Assembly (NCBI RefSeq): GCF_947179165.1
Contig: NC_077240.1
Location: 60,237,501-60,301,500, forward strand
Direction: 5' to 3'
Source: Solanum dulcamara
Lineage: Eukaryota; Streptophyta; Magnoliopsida; Solanales; Solanaceae
DNA: 64,000 bases
In this document: piece by piece, positions 1-11,488 of the stretch
Layout of the letters: every line of letters starts with the position of its first letter
Position numbering within the stretch: position 1 is the stretch's first letter
Program-made: the position numbers and the translations under genes
The notes under the pieces: model-generated
What the model saw: only the letters and a program-made list of their open reading frames with translations
Database searches by the model: none
What the model was told of the DNA's origin: nothing

Positions 1-1
1 A

Positions 2-196
2 GATCAAATAAAAGCCTTTAGAACCACTATGGAAGCTTTTTTGCAGAAGGAAAAGCAGAAGGTCAATGAGGAAAATAATCCATCTTCAACAAGTAAGCAA
101 ACAAAGAAGAAGAATAAGAAAAGTACCATCACCAGTTCTGATAATGTTGCTGTCAAAAGCAACATCAACACAAGGTCTAAATCCCACAAACTTTGA
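2..196 (+). pseudogene. LINE A ORF1, C-terminal part
   Basis: Open frame that enters from the left edge and stops with TGA at 194-196. The 64 visible residues are Lys/Asn/Ser/Thr-rich, with a run of basic residues (KQTKKKNKKS) typical of the nucleic-acid-binding tail of LINE ORF1 proteins. The stop overlaps the ATG of ORF2 (TGATG at 194-198), which suits coupled termination and re-initiation. No zinc knuckle is visible because the upstream part is missing. Confidence 0.6.
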
Positions 197-3100
197 TGAT
201 TAGTACAATTTGTTGGAATGCAAGGAGTATTGATACTCAAGGCGCCTTAGACAGACTCTAAAAACTCAAGGATTATCACAACCTATCCATGTTAACAATT
301 CTGGAACCATTTGCAAAGCAATCACAGCTCAACCACTACAGAAATCAATTGAGAATGGACAGTACCATCCATAATCCCAATAACAAGATTTGGTTGTTTT
401 GGAATCAGGATGTGGACTGCTCTGTTATAGATCAAGATGAACAGCAGAATACTTGTGAAATCAAACATGTGGCAAATCCTAATTCCCATATTATTACCTT
501 TGTTTATGCCAAGTGTAAGGATTACATGAGAAGGAGCCTTTGGGATAAGATGCTGCAGTATGCTAACACAAACAAACCATGGTGCACTATTGGAGACTTT
601 AATGTGATCACAGATGTTGAAGAAAAACTAGGAGGGCAACCATACAATATGAACAAAAGTTTTGAGTTCATAAGTGTAATTGAAGCATGTGGTCTCACTG
701 ATTTGGGCTTCCATGGGCAGAATTTTACATGGTGCAACAACAGGGACATGAAAGCTAGAATATGGAAGAGGTTGGACAGGGCCATGGTGAATGATAGGTG
801 GTTAGAGATAATGCCTATGACTACCATGACTTATCTTGCTTCTACAGGTTCAGACCACTGTCCTCTATTACTTGAATGCAAGGAGACTCACAGTAATCCT
901 ATAAAATACTTTAAGTTCCTTAATTGCTGGGTGGAGAATGAGTCCTTTTTGGACACTATTAGAGCCTGCTGGGAAGAATCTATTGAAGGTAATCCAATGA
1001 GAATATTCCATATGAAACTTAAGAGGGTGGGAAACACTCTTAGCACTTGGTCAAGACAACAGTATGGAGACATATATGAAGCTGTCAAGGAATTTGAACA
1101 GAAGGTACAACAAGCAGAAGAGGCTATCATCCAAAACAATTCTGAAAGTAATAGGAGCAAGCTTAATCAGGTGAATAATGCTCAGTACATTAGATATTTG
1201 AAGACAGAGCATTCCATCCTTAAGCAAAAAACTCAGCTTCAGTGGTTTACGGATGGAGATGCCAACATCAAATATTTTCATGCTATCATCAGAGGAAGGA
1301 GAAAAAGATTATTTATTCATAAAATCACTGATGACCAAGAAAACACCATTCAAGGTGATCAAAATATAGCTATTGCTGCCTGTGAATACTTTGAGAAGAT
1401 CTTTACTGGAAAAGAGGATTTGATCAATGAAGATATCCTAAAATGCATACCCAATACCATCACAGCTCAACAAAACCAATTCTTAATGTTATGCCTACCA
1501 AGGAGGAGTTGAAAGTTGCTGTATTTTCTCTCAGTGATGTGTCTGCTGCAGGTCCTGATGGATTTAATGGCAAATTGTTCCATACTTGTTGGGATATTAT
1601 TAGTGAAGATTTGTTAAACTTAGTAAAGTACTTTTGTTGTGGACATTCTATTCCCAAGTTCATCATACATGCTTGTTTGGTTCTACTCCCAAAAGTAGAC
1701 CATCCTAATAAACTTTCAGATTGCAGGCCTATATCACTCAACAACTTCACCAATAAAGTGATTTCTAAAGTCCTTTACCTCAGACTAGCCCCAATTCTCC
1801 CTCAGGTAATCTCTGAAAATCAGTCTGGGTTTGTACAGAGAAGAAGCATTTCTGAAAATATTATGTTAGCATAAGAGATCATTCATGGCATCAAAAAACC
1901 AAAGATTGTAGACAATGTTGTTATCAAACTAGACATGTCCAAAGCCTATGACAGGGTGTCTTGGTCATTTATATGTCTAGTTATGAGAAGAATGGGTTTT
2001 GGAGATATATTTATTGACATGGTTTGGAGGTTAATGGCTAATAACTGGTACTCAGTTATTGTGAATGGAGGTAGGCATGGTTTCTTTCATTCTACAAGAG
2101 GCCTCAAACAGGGAGATCATTTGTCTCCAGCCCTATTTATTTTAGGTGTTGAGGTGCTGTCAAGACTACTAAACAACCTTCATCAACACTATTTGTACAC
2201 AGGCTTTCAAATGGAGAAGAAGGGTCCTTCAATTAATCACCTGAGCTTTGCTGATGATGTAATTATTTTCACTTCAACCTCCAACTTTTCCCTCAAGCTG
2301 ATCATGAAGACTCTACAGCTGTATGAACACATATCAGGACAGCTTATTAACAAAGAAAAGAGTCAATGTATGATCCCTCTGAATACTGATCCAGCTATTA
2401 TTGAAAGGGTAACTTCTATCACTGGTTTCAAATCAACTCATGGCCCTATTACCTATTTAGGATATCCCTTATATATTGGGGGTCAAAGAATCATTTACTT
2501 TACTAGTATGGTCTCCAAAGTGATCTCCAGGATTAGAGGATGGCAGACCAAAATATTGAGCTATGGGGGAAGAGTTACTCTTATTAAGTCAGTGATGCAA
2601 TCCCTTCCAATCCACCTGCTGTCAGCTATCACCCCTACAGTCACTACCCTTAAACAAATTACAAGCCTTATGACAGATTTTTTCTAGGGCTGGAACAAAG
2701 AAAAGAGAAAATACCATTGGGCATCCTGGGAGACACTCAGCTACCCTGTGGAGGAAGGGGGTATTAGTATGAAAAACATACAAGATGTGTGCTTGGCCTT
2801 GCAATACAAACAGTGGTGGACCTTCAGGTCCAAGAAGACACTATAAGGAGAATTCTTAAAGGCTAAGTACTGCCAAAGAGCATATCCAGTGATAAAAAAA
2901 ATGGGATACAGGTCAATCTCTTATGTGGAAGCATATGGTGGCAAATAAAATGAATATTGAGCCTCATATAAATTGGCACATCAATTCAGGTACATGTAGC
3001 TTTTAGTGGGATGATTGGATGGGTATGGGACCCCTAGCTAATCATAATAGCTATCTACCAAGGCTCAATAATACTACAGTCTCTAAATACCTGGAGAATG

Positions 3101-4359
3101 GGGAATGGAATATACAGAAAATCAGAAAAAATGCCCCTCCTCAGCTGGTGCAATAGATACTTAGCACTGATATTATCTACAAACACAACATACCTGATCA
3201 AGCTTGCTGGAAACTGAATTCCCATGGTGGCTTCACATGCAAATCTGCTTGGGAAAAAATCAGAGAGAAGAAAGCTAGGACCTTAACTGATAGCAGCACT
3301 TGGCACACCAACATTCCTTTCAAAGTTTTCTTTCTACTTTGGAGAGCTCTCAGATATAAGGTGCCCACCAATAATAAACTTGTCCAGTTTGGAGCAGCAC
3401 TAGCAGCATGCTCTTGTTGCTACAGACCTGGATTGGATGATATAGAGCACATATTTGCTTCTGGAGATTTTGCCAAGCATATTTGGCAACAATTCTCCAG
3501 TTCCTGGGGGATCCTGCATGACACCATGTCCCTCAGATGCATCCTGATGAAGTGGTGGACTTCCAAGCCCAATAATGATGTCTATAAGCTCATGTTGCAG
3601 GCTACTCCTATCTTTGTTTGTTGGCATATATGGAAGAATATATGTGCAAGCAGGTATGGAGGAAAGAAATCTAGTGTTACTAGAGTTAAATTCTCTATAG
3701 GTAAGGATCTATACATGCTGATAAACAATGCTTACCCCTACATTAAGTGGCCAGAGAGCTGGAAGGAGCTAGTTACTATGGTAGAACAATGCCAGCATGA
3801 TATGAGAGTGATCAAAGTGGTGTGGATCAGGCCTCCACCTTTCATAGTGAAGTTGAATACTGATGGAAGTGCACTAGACAACCCTGGGCAAATTAGAGCA
3901 GGGGGAATATTAAGAGACCACAATGGGAACTTAATATATGCCTTTGCAACTCCATTGGGACAGGGTACTAACAACCAAGCAGAGGTGCAGGCAGCGGCTA
4001 TTGGCATCAAATGGTGCCTCCAACATGGCTACAATAGAGTGATATTGGAAGTTGATTCAGAATTATTGACCAAGTGGCTGAAACAAGATATCAAACCACC
4101 TTGGAGCATTTACAAATATGTTGCAAATTTGCAGTCTTTGGTCCAGCTTTTGGAATTCTTCCAGTGCATACACATATTCAGAGAAGCAAATCACCCTGCA
4201 GATACCTTATCTAAATGCAGCCACATGTTCAATCATACACAACAATTCTACAACTTACAGCAGCTTTCAAAAGAAACCAAGGGTTACTTCAAGATGGACA
4301 AGCTACGACTGGCAAGTTTCAGAAGGAAAAGCCTAAAAAGGATCAAACAACCTCCTTGA
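196..4359 (+). pseudogene. LINE A ORF2: endonuclease - reverse transcriptase - RNase H polyprotein, broken
   Basis: The frame opens at ATG 196 with an AP-endonuclease-like start (ISTICWNARS) and meets a stop at 259-261. The endonuclease continues to about 930, with GDFNVI, the FTWCN region and SDHCPLL. RT follows: AAGPDGF near 1550, LDMSKAYDRVSW near 1932, GLKQGDHLSPALF near 2100, and the catalytic FADD motif in LSFADDVIIF near 2245. A frameshift lies between about 1440 and 1512, and stops lie at 1872-1874 and 2685-2687. The zf-RVT region spans about 2690-3500. RNase H (3830-4240) keeps LNTDGSA, NNQAEVQAA, EVDSELL and the NHPADTLSK end. All domains are in normal plant LINE order, and many breaks rule out a functional protein. 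Confidence 0.9.
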
Positions 4360-6015
4360 ATAATATATCTTAAGTCAGATTGTGTAATAGTTTTCTATAT
4401 GTATTTTGCAATGTACTATTTCTTAGTCAACATAGCTATGTCATATTGTAAAGGGAGAGTCTCCCTAGTTTATTGTTTTCATAGAATAATCAACATACCA
4501 CTAGAGGTAAAGAATAGAGTAGAGGTCTTCTCCTTTCTTCTCATTCTTGGATGTGCAGGTAGTTGCAGACATACAATAGACCATCCAGCAATTGGAGGCC
4601 TATTCATGGTTGCAACACACATGCAGCATCCCACAACAAGATCACCAACAACCAACACCCTACAACACCTTGATGAATCATACAACAACCAACAGGAATC
4701 TGCAGAACACCATCAACCAATGGAGTGCAAGCCTACTGTTTGTTTTGTTGTTTGTTTCTTGTTTGATTGTTTTTGTGCAGGTGTAACAAATCCATCAACT
4801 TCCAACAGTCAGCACTCACTATGGCTGTTTCTCAACAATGCAACTACAGCAGATGAGAAAACCAAACAACCCCTGCTGGAGCAACTGTTGGAACCAACAA
4901 GAGCTCACTACTCTTAGACCCCCCCTCTTTGTGTTTGCTTGTTTGTTTATGCAGGTTGCTGGAGCATCAGAAGCTGCAAACTCCAACAAGCTGCAGTTGC
5001 ACAAGCCATGTCCCCCTCCTACATCTCTTTTTGTTGTTCAATTTGTGCAGGTATACATATGCAGCTGCCATGCAAGATACAAAGCTACAACAGCATTGTG
5101 CCTTGTGTCTAGCAGGTACTATAGCAGCAGAAGCTGACCTGGAAGATCTTCAACCATTTCCAGCACACAATAACAACAACCCTAAATCCCTTGCAGATAC
5201 CAGAGCAACAACAGCAGTACTTGTTTGTGGTCCAACTGATTCTGCAGGTCACACAGAAGCTCCATATGCATCAACAACATCAACCATTCAACAGCATCAG
5301 CAACAACATAAGCCAAAAGCAACACACAATTCAGCAACAGTCAGCAAAATCTCAACAATATGCATCATGCAACATCAAACTGATCCCACATGTTACAGTA
5401 TGATAGCATATGTAGCAACTACAGACCTCAAGAAGTCACAATCCAAATGGATAACTGGAGATGTTAGTCGAGCGACCTTGAAAAAGTTAGCCGACTGAAG
5501 ACTCATCAAATGGAATACATCCATATGTCACCAAATCTGCAGCACCATGCACTGACATTGCATGAAGCACTCGCATCTCATGGACAAGCTCGGTATGAAA
5601 AATATTAAGAAGGCGAAGATGAAATGAACGATCTCGATCCATAGAAATTGGAAGTTTCATATACTTGTTCTTCAATTTAGCTATGTTTTAATGTAGCTTA
5701 GTTGAATAGGACTAGTATAGGTTTCCTTCTTGTATTGACGTGGAAGGGGAGAGTCTCCCTCATTTATGTTTTTCTTAGTTTTATTGTATCGAGAGGAGTC
5801 CTCTCATAGGTTTATCGCTTTCCATCTACCAATGGGGATGAGCTGGCCGATCTTAGTAGATCGGCTGACTTATGAACCATCTTAAGTTCGGAGGTAAGGT
5901 TTATGTCCCCCTCCGTGTATTTTTATTATTTTTATTTATGTTAAGGCTTGGGGGTGCTGCTCAACTCCTGACTGTGCACGAGAGATGGGAGCCTCGTGTA
6001 GGGTTTGTTCCCCAT
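4360..6015 (+). other. LINE A 3' UTR with hairpins and repeated pyrimidine-TGCAG modules
   Basis: About 1.65 kb of non-coding LINE tail. It carries the inverted repeat GGGAGA-G-TCTCCC twice (4453-4465 and 5747-5759), then GAGAGGA-G-TCCTCTC (5791-5805) and GCCGATC-6nt-GATCGGC (5846-5865). Between 4550 and 5250, CAA-rich blocks alternate with T-rich runs ending in GCAG, usually followed by GT. Open frames across 4399-5498 are low-complexity Gln/Asn/Thr/His-rich and are not taken as genes. I infer that the terminal hairpins may be the signal recognised by the element's reverse transcriptase. Confidence 0.6.
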
Positions 6016-6024
6016 AAAAAAAAA
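6016..6024 (+). other. Poly-A end of LINE A
   Basis: A run of nine A residues ends the LINE-derived sequence, and the following DNA has a different, AT-rich character. Such a tail is the usual 3' boundary of a retrotransposed LINE. Confidence 0.6.
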
Positions 6025-6809
6025 GTCAATTTAGCCTAAATCAATAGAATCAAATTGTATGCATTTTTTTTTGTGTAATTTTTGCCTCTCTTTTTTTCTT
6101 CTTTATTTTCTTACTTCCATTTCTTCTTCTTTCTTGTACAACTTTAACACACTATATTAAATATAGTGCTAATTTACAAGCTTTAACGAAATTTCAAACG
6201 CTATTTTTGAAAATAAAAAAGTGACATATTGCTTTTTCCCATGGCTATTATTAGAAACATGAGAGGATGTTTGCTATAATGGTTGATGAATTTGTATGAA
6301 AGATCTCGTTAATATTAAATTATATAAGTGATTCTTTTATAATTTTCTTGGTACTCGATAAGTGAAGAGTAGCATATAAATTAAGACGGATAAAGTAATA
6401 TTTTCATGGTGTCCAAATATTTTGGAAAATTTTTTAAATTATACAAGCGTTTTGATTTGCACTTCAAACACAAGAGCAACAACAATAACAATAATAACAC
6501 AATTCCTTCATCAAACATACTTCTTATTGCAGTCAATGAAGGTCTCAATTGAAACAGTATAAAGTCCAAAAAAGGATTAAATCTCTCTCTTAATTATTTT
6601 CACAAAGTAATTTAATTTTCATCGAGAGTAATACAAACTTATCAAATCATGAACTCAATTAATAAAACAAAAATAGAATCTGAAGACCAATATATGAAAA
6701 ATACATATTAATGTAACATTTTCACTTACAATTTATACATTATAGATGCAAGCCGCAATTCAAAAACTAATAATTTGTGAAAACTTAGAAAGGAAATAGA
6801 ATACCGTCA

Positions 6810-6810
<1 letters not shown>
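6025..6810. other. Gene-free AT-rich stretch
   Basis: I see no coding region, RNA gene or clear transposon boundary. The DNA is AT-rich with many short A and T runs. Confidence 0.5.

Positions 6811-6859
<49 letters not shown>
6811..6859. repeat. (AT)n microsatellite
   Basis: About 46 bases of uninterrupted AT dinucleotides, a likely length-polymorphic simple repeat. Confidence 0.95.
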
Positions 6860-6864
<5 letters not shown>

Positions 6865-7916
6865 ATTATGCCACCTTTTAAAGTTACTCATGAAAGTAAA
6901 CACTAACCTGACTACTATGATAAATAGTTTCTTTTAAACTGTTAGCAAATTTTTATGGTCAATGTGTGCATTCATTTTTTTTAATTTCTACATTTTCGTA
7001 ATTGATATTTGTTAAGTGGTTTCCAAATTCTTTTAAGGTCCATATGAAATAGGGAAGGTTGTATCCGTTCCATTAACAAAGAAATGAAATGGTGTAACAT
7101 GTAAGTGTCATTATTGCCACCTGTTTCTTTTTCTTAATGTTTTGACATTTAATTTAATTATCATTGATTAGAAATTGAGGAGAATGTCAAAAATTTGAGG
7201 AAAAAGATAAATGTCATTCTTGACTTCTTAAATCTAGCTTTATTATATATAGATGTAATTCAAATAAGAAAAATGCAAAAAAATAAATAGAGAAAAGATA
7301 AATACATATGAAAATCATAGAGAGATGCCACATCATTTTGGCCATGAAAATTCCAAATATAACTTGAAGTTGTATTTGGAATTCGAAAAACACCCAAAAC
7401 CTTGTTTTCACTTTCTCTTTTTCATTTTTAAATTTATTTTATTTATAAAAAAATCTATTTTTTTCATTTTCATAACCTCATTTTGAATCATATTCCATAA
7501 ATACATTTTAATTCTAAATATTAACTCCAAAAATTATGTCCAAACACAACTCCAACTTTCAAAATTTCAAATAAAATGAATATTTTTGTTATTTCATGGA
7601 AAAACACCTATAAAAGTTTTGGTTAGCTATTTATTAAAAATAATCAATATTTTTTCTCATATTTGCCAAAATTTTTAGAGGAAAATTCATAGGAAAATAA
7701 AACATCTCTCAGATCACCATCACATCAAAAGTGCACCCCAAAAGATTAATATCATCACGAAAAAGATAAATACTACTAAATGATTCTCACTCAAAATTCA
7801 CCATAACAAAAACAAAGAATAGATGAAAAATACACAAAATTCAAAATTCACTATTATATAGTCATACAGAAGTCGCCTATTCAACCTTTCTAATACTATA
7901 TGCTTGTATATACATA
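6860..7916. other. Gene-free AT-rich stretch
   Basis: No supported gene. Short open frames are in AT-rich low-complexity DNA with no recognisable protein features. Confidence 0.5.
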
Positions 7917-8029
7917 GGGCAGCCCGGTGCACTAAAGCTCCCGCTATGCGCGGGATCCGGGGAAGGGCCTGACCACAAGGGTCTATTGTACGCAGCCTTG
8001 CCTTGCATTTCTGCCAGAGGCTGTTTCCA
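7917..8029 (-). mobile_element. tRNA-derived SINE fragment (Au/Solanaceae SINE type), 5'-truncated
   Basis: On the minus strand the sequence carries a SINE body recognisable by GCAGAAATGCAAGGCAAGGC, then the block around CAATAGACCC and the palindromic CCCGCGCATAGCGGG end. The match to a widespread tRNA-derived plant SINE is from memory. The copy stops just before the region that would hold the pol III B box, so the 5' half is missing. A second copy at 49061-49165 keeps a B-box-like GGTTCACGCC, which supports the minus orientation. Confidence 0.7.
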
Positions 8030-8223
8030 ATAAATCCAATATTCACAACATGATATCGATCGAATTTTTTATATCCTCACAAAAGCATTCTTCCTCATTC
8101 AAAAATAAATAAATTAAAGAGGACAAAAGAATTAGCTACACAATCCACCTCTCTTTCTACATCACTTTTTCTTGTATCAGCATAGCATACATTGCTATAA
8201 AAAAAATGAAAAGTATATATATA

Positions 8224-9106
8224 TAGGGCTGTTCAAAACCGTCCGCTACCGATAATCCATCCGCAAAATTGGTTTATTGGTATTGGGTTATCAGATTAGC
8301 GGGTGGGGAATGGATTTAAATTTTATAATTAACGGCTTATTGGTGTGGGGGACGGATTACTCAATTTTGTTATTGGGTAAACCGTTAATCCGTTAAGAAT
8401 TTATTATATTTTAATATATTTTATATGAAATTTTCATAATCTCTTTATTTATATAATTAAAATAAATCAATGATTTTGAGACAACAAAAACATAGATACA
8501 AATTAAAGGGAAATCAAATGAGACGGCAAATTAGAAATTGTTGGTGAGTACAAGTTGCATCATTCTGTGTGGCTTAAAATTTAGCTAATAATACTAATGG
8601 GCACGAAAGTTTCTTTCAGCTTCAAATAGAGTATTTTGCACTGCTTTTTCTATCTCTGCTGCTTCACTCTATCACAAAAATATTGACCATAAATTTGTCA
8701 ATAAATGAGACAACTTAGCAAATATTAATAAGGGAATGAAGAAAGAAAGAAAGGCACAAGCCATGAAAATTTTGTGGCTACTGTATTTGACTGAACATGA
8801 TTTTTAAAAAAAAATAAAAGATCGAAATTTGTTAATCCGACTAATTTAAATTTAAACTAGATAGGTCTTCAAAATAGGATAAGATGCTTCTTACTATCAC
8901 TCAAAGTAATTAAGAATTTAAATTGTATATGAAAATAAAATTAACCGATACACCATCCGATAATCGCCCGATAATTGTTAATCTGATACCGAACCAACCG
9001 ATATCTTATAGGTTGGCTAGCGGATTAGTACTTTTAAAACCCGATAACCGTTAAGTCAAACCGTTAAACATAATAATCCATCCAATCCGCCCGATAAGCA
9101 CCCCTA
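8224..9106. mobile_element. hAT-like non-autonomous DNA transposon
   Basis: About 880 bp bounded by imperfect terminal inverted repeats: TAGGGCTGTTCA at the left, and TAGGGGTGCTTA as the inverse of the right end (9 of 12 matching). Both ends carry sub-terminal CCGATAACCG-like motifs in opposite orientation, a common pattern in plant hAT-derived MITEs. No transposase is encoded. The flanks are AT-repeat DNA, so an exact 8-bp target-site duplication could not be confirmed. Confidence 0.55.
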
Positions 9107-9128
9107 AATTATATACAAAGAAATTATT

Positions 9129-9144
9129 GAAAGATTATTGCTCT
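9129..9144. repeat. Target-site duplication of LINE B, left copy
   Basis: GAAAGATTATTGCTCT is repeated identically at 15757-15772, on the two sides of LINE B. Confidence 0.9.
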
Positions 9145-9179
9145 AAAACAAAATTCTTCTCTCGACCCGCTCCTAGTAA

Positions 9180-11487
9180 ATGACCATTCTCACACACCAA
9201 TCCATAGGATAACCATCCTCGAGACCTCCAGATCCATCGGAACCGTCGGACATTAATGAACCCACTAAAAATGGGCACCAACTATCGTTCAAAGAGGTAT
9301 TAATCGACAAAATGAAATCACTAAACGGGGACTATTCTATGCCAACAAATGAAGACATGGGAGATGAAGCGTCATCAGAACCAATTGACACTATCGTCTT
9401 ATCGGAGCAAGATAAACACAGAATCTACCAACCTTGGGGATTCTCAGTCATAATAAAAGTCTTTGGAAGGAAAATGCCCCACACCTATCTCAAGACTAAG
9501 CTAACGGACACATGAAAAATTTCAGAGTCGTTCACCCTCATTGATTTAGGTTGTGATTACTTTGTAGCAAAATTCCACAAAGTGGAAAATCTACAGATTG
9601 CCATACATGGTGGCCCATGGTTCATAGCAGGGCATTTCCTCTCCGTTAGAAAATGGGAACCTAATTTTGTACTTGAAACCTCAGCATTAACCCATACGAC
9701 GATCTGGGCTAGACTTTCCCAATTCCCCACTGAGTTCTATGACAGACAAATACTAGAGAGAGTGGGGAAGAAATTGGGTGCATTCCTAAAAATTGACGCA
9801 TGTACCTCAGCCACACTAAGGGGTCGCTACGCGCGCATCTGTATTCAGGTGCCATTGGAGGTCCCACTAAAAACGGAAGTAATAATTGGTTGCCACAAAC
9901 AAAAAATTGTCTACGAAGGAGATAGAATCCTATGTACTGGTTGTGGGAGTCTAGGTCATCCACGAAAGAGTTGTACACATGTAGCACTAAAACCACCTGA
10001 AACATCCCAATAGACAACGAAAGCTCCAGAGCCAAACATGGAAAATTGACAGGTTGTGTCATTTCCAAAGAGGAAAAAAGCAACAAAAACACTGAATATG
10101 ACAAGGAAACCACACACTGGCGGGAAAAGAGTTACCAACAACAAGTTAAAATACTTGATACGAGGTCGGATAAGTTCTTTGACTCCGCCACTCCCTACAA
10201 ATCACGTGGAGATGGCCGGAGCTCCACCTTAAATGATATTTAAAAAAATAAAAATAATATTATTTTTCTGAATAGTGGGCCTGGGGCATTAAATAACGGT
10301 GCCCACCTACCCAATAAATCAGTTATTAAGAACGATATTCCCAATCCCCCCAAATTAATTATTGAGATCCCAAATATCCAAACTGGATTTACAAAATCCA
10401 TCTCCCCCATAGACATTAATGCTTCTGATGGCAACGGGCCCCACGCCCAAAAAGCCTTTACTCTCTTAGCACTAACAATCCAAATTTCCTCTACGAAGTG
10501 CCACACTGGAGAAAACTCTTCAAACTCCCCTCATCAGAGTATTCCTACTCTAGCGAAAGCAATCATAACACCGGCTCAGTTGAAGTGACCATGGCCGTCG
10601 CACCAACATCTCACACCTTACCCCTTTTAGTAAAGCCATTAACCATCCCTTTGCTCTTAAGACAAACTACATGAAAGAGCAAAACCTCACTGGAAATGGC
10701 GAGAAACCAACCACCACCATCTGCTTCCAACCTCCCGACTATGAAACTGCTGGTCTTCACGACAGCACCTCTACCACCAACTTACTTATCGACCTTATGG
10801 CTGGAGCTCTCACTGTAGGACCGTTGCATCACTCTAATAGTGAATGTAAATGGCCAATCGATAGCCATCATTATTTGAGACCCAGCCTTTCTTGTCCAGA
10901 TAATCAAGAAAGGTATGGACCATGCAATTCAAGGGTTGGGGACACATATCTGGATACAAGCACCAAGAAAAACTCTCTTAATGGGAAATACCAATACAAT
11001 GTCCATATAGGAACTCAGTGTACTCATAGGGCACACCTTCCAAAGTTTTCTGTTCTTCCCTCTATTTCCCTATCTCTCGAGCACCTAGAGCCCCTCATTT
11101 GTTCTTTGGATGCCTCAGTAACACCAAGTGCAAAGTCAAAGCCAAGAGGAAGCAGGGGATATAAGGAGAAATAACCCAGACAATGAGGAATCTTCATTAC
11201 TAAAAACATTAAGAAAAAGCAATCAAGAGCTGGAAGACCTGCTAACCATGTTTGGAGAACAAACCACAAAAGTAGTGGTTCTAGAGAAGCTATTCCTTAA
11301 GGAATTCAAGGATCCCAACAGCATAACGGTCATAGTGTTTTTCCCCAAGCACTTGGCCCTGTGCAAGTTGAAGGAACCGAAAGGAAAACCCAGCTATTAT
11401 AGCTCTGAATCTAGTAGAAAAACTAGAGAAGCATTCCTAGGTGGAGAAGGGGAAAGGCTTACTGAACTAACCACCAGCACAGACTAA
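9180..11487 (+). pseudogene. LINE B ORF1: DUF4283-type RNA-binding protein with CCHC zinc knuckle, broken
   Basis: The likely start is ATG 9180, the first in-frame ATG after the leader; a stop follows at 9210-9212. The frame then continues through LSFKEVLIDK to a TGA at 9513-9515, and on through a region with the hallmarks of plant LINE ORF1 DUF4283 domains (FTLIDLG, GGPWFIAGHFLSVRKW, IWARLSQFP). A CX2CX4HX4C zinc knuckle, CTGCGSLGHPRKSC, lies near 9935-9976. The C-terminal half (10671-11487) is low in conserved features and shifts frame near 11150. The family role is binding of the LINE RNA; this copy is not translatable. Confidence 0.8.
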
Positions 11488-11488
11488 C

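Larger units (their letters stand above)
1..6024 (+). mobile_element. LINE A: decayed plant L1-type retrotransposon, 5' end outside window
   Basis: A non-LTR retrotransposon remnant that would have moved by target-primed reverse transcription. In order it shows the basic C-terminus of ORF1 (2-196), an ORF2 with endonuclease, reverse transcriptase, zinc-binding zf-RVT region and RNase H (196-4359), and a long 3' UTR ending in nine A residues at 6016-6024. The C-terminal RNase H is usual for many plant LINEs. The 5' end and the left target-site duplication lie outside the window, so the insertion size cannot be given. ORF2 is interrupted by several stops and frameshifts, so the copy is dead. 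Confidence 0.9.

Noticed and set aside
4399..5498. Open frames of 99-189 codons downstream of LINE A ORF2
   Set aside because: Low-complexity Gln/Asn/Thr/His-rich translations of CAA-rich DNA; overlapping in several frames, no domain, and inside the LINE tail.
7917..8029. tRNA gene
   Set aside because: The tRNA-related signals belong to a SINE; no cloverleaf or anticodon arm can be drawn.
9709..10144. Minus-strand frames of 134 and 62 codons
   Set aside because: Antisense shadows of the LINE B ORF1, whose + strand shows DUF4283-like features and a zinc knuckle.
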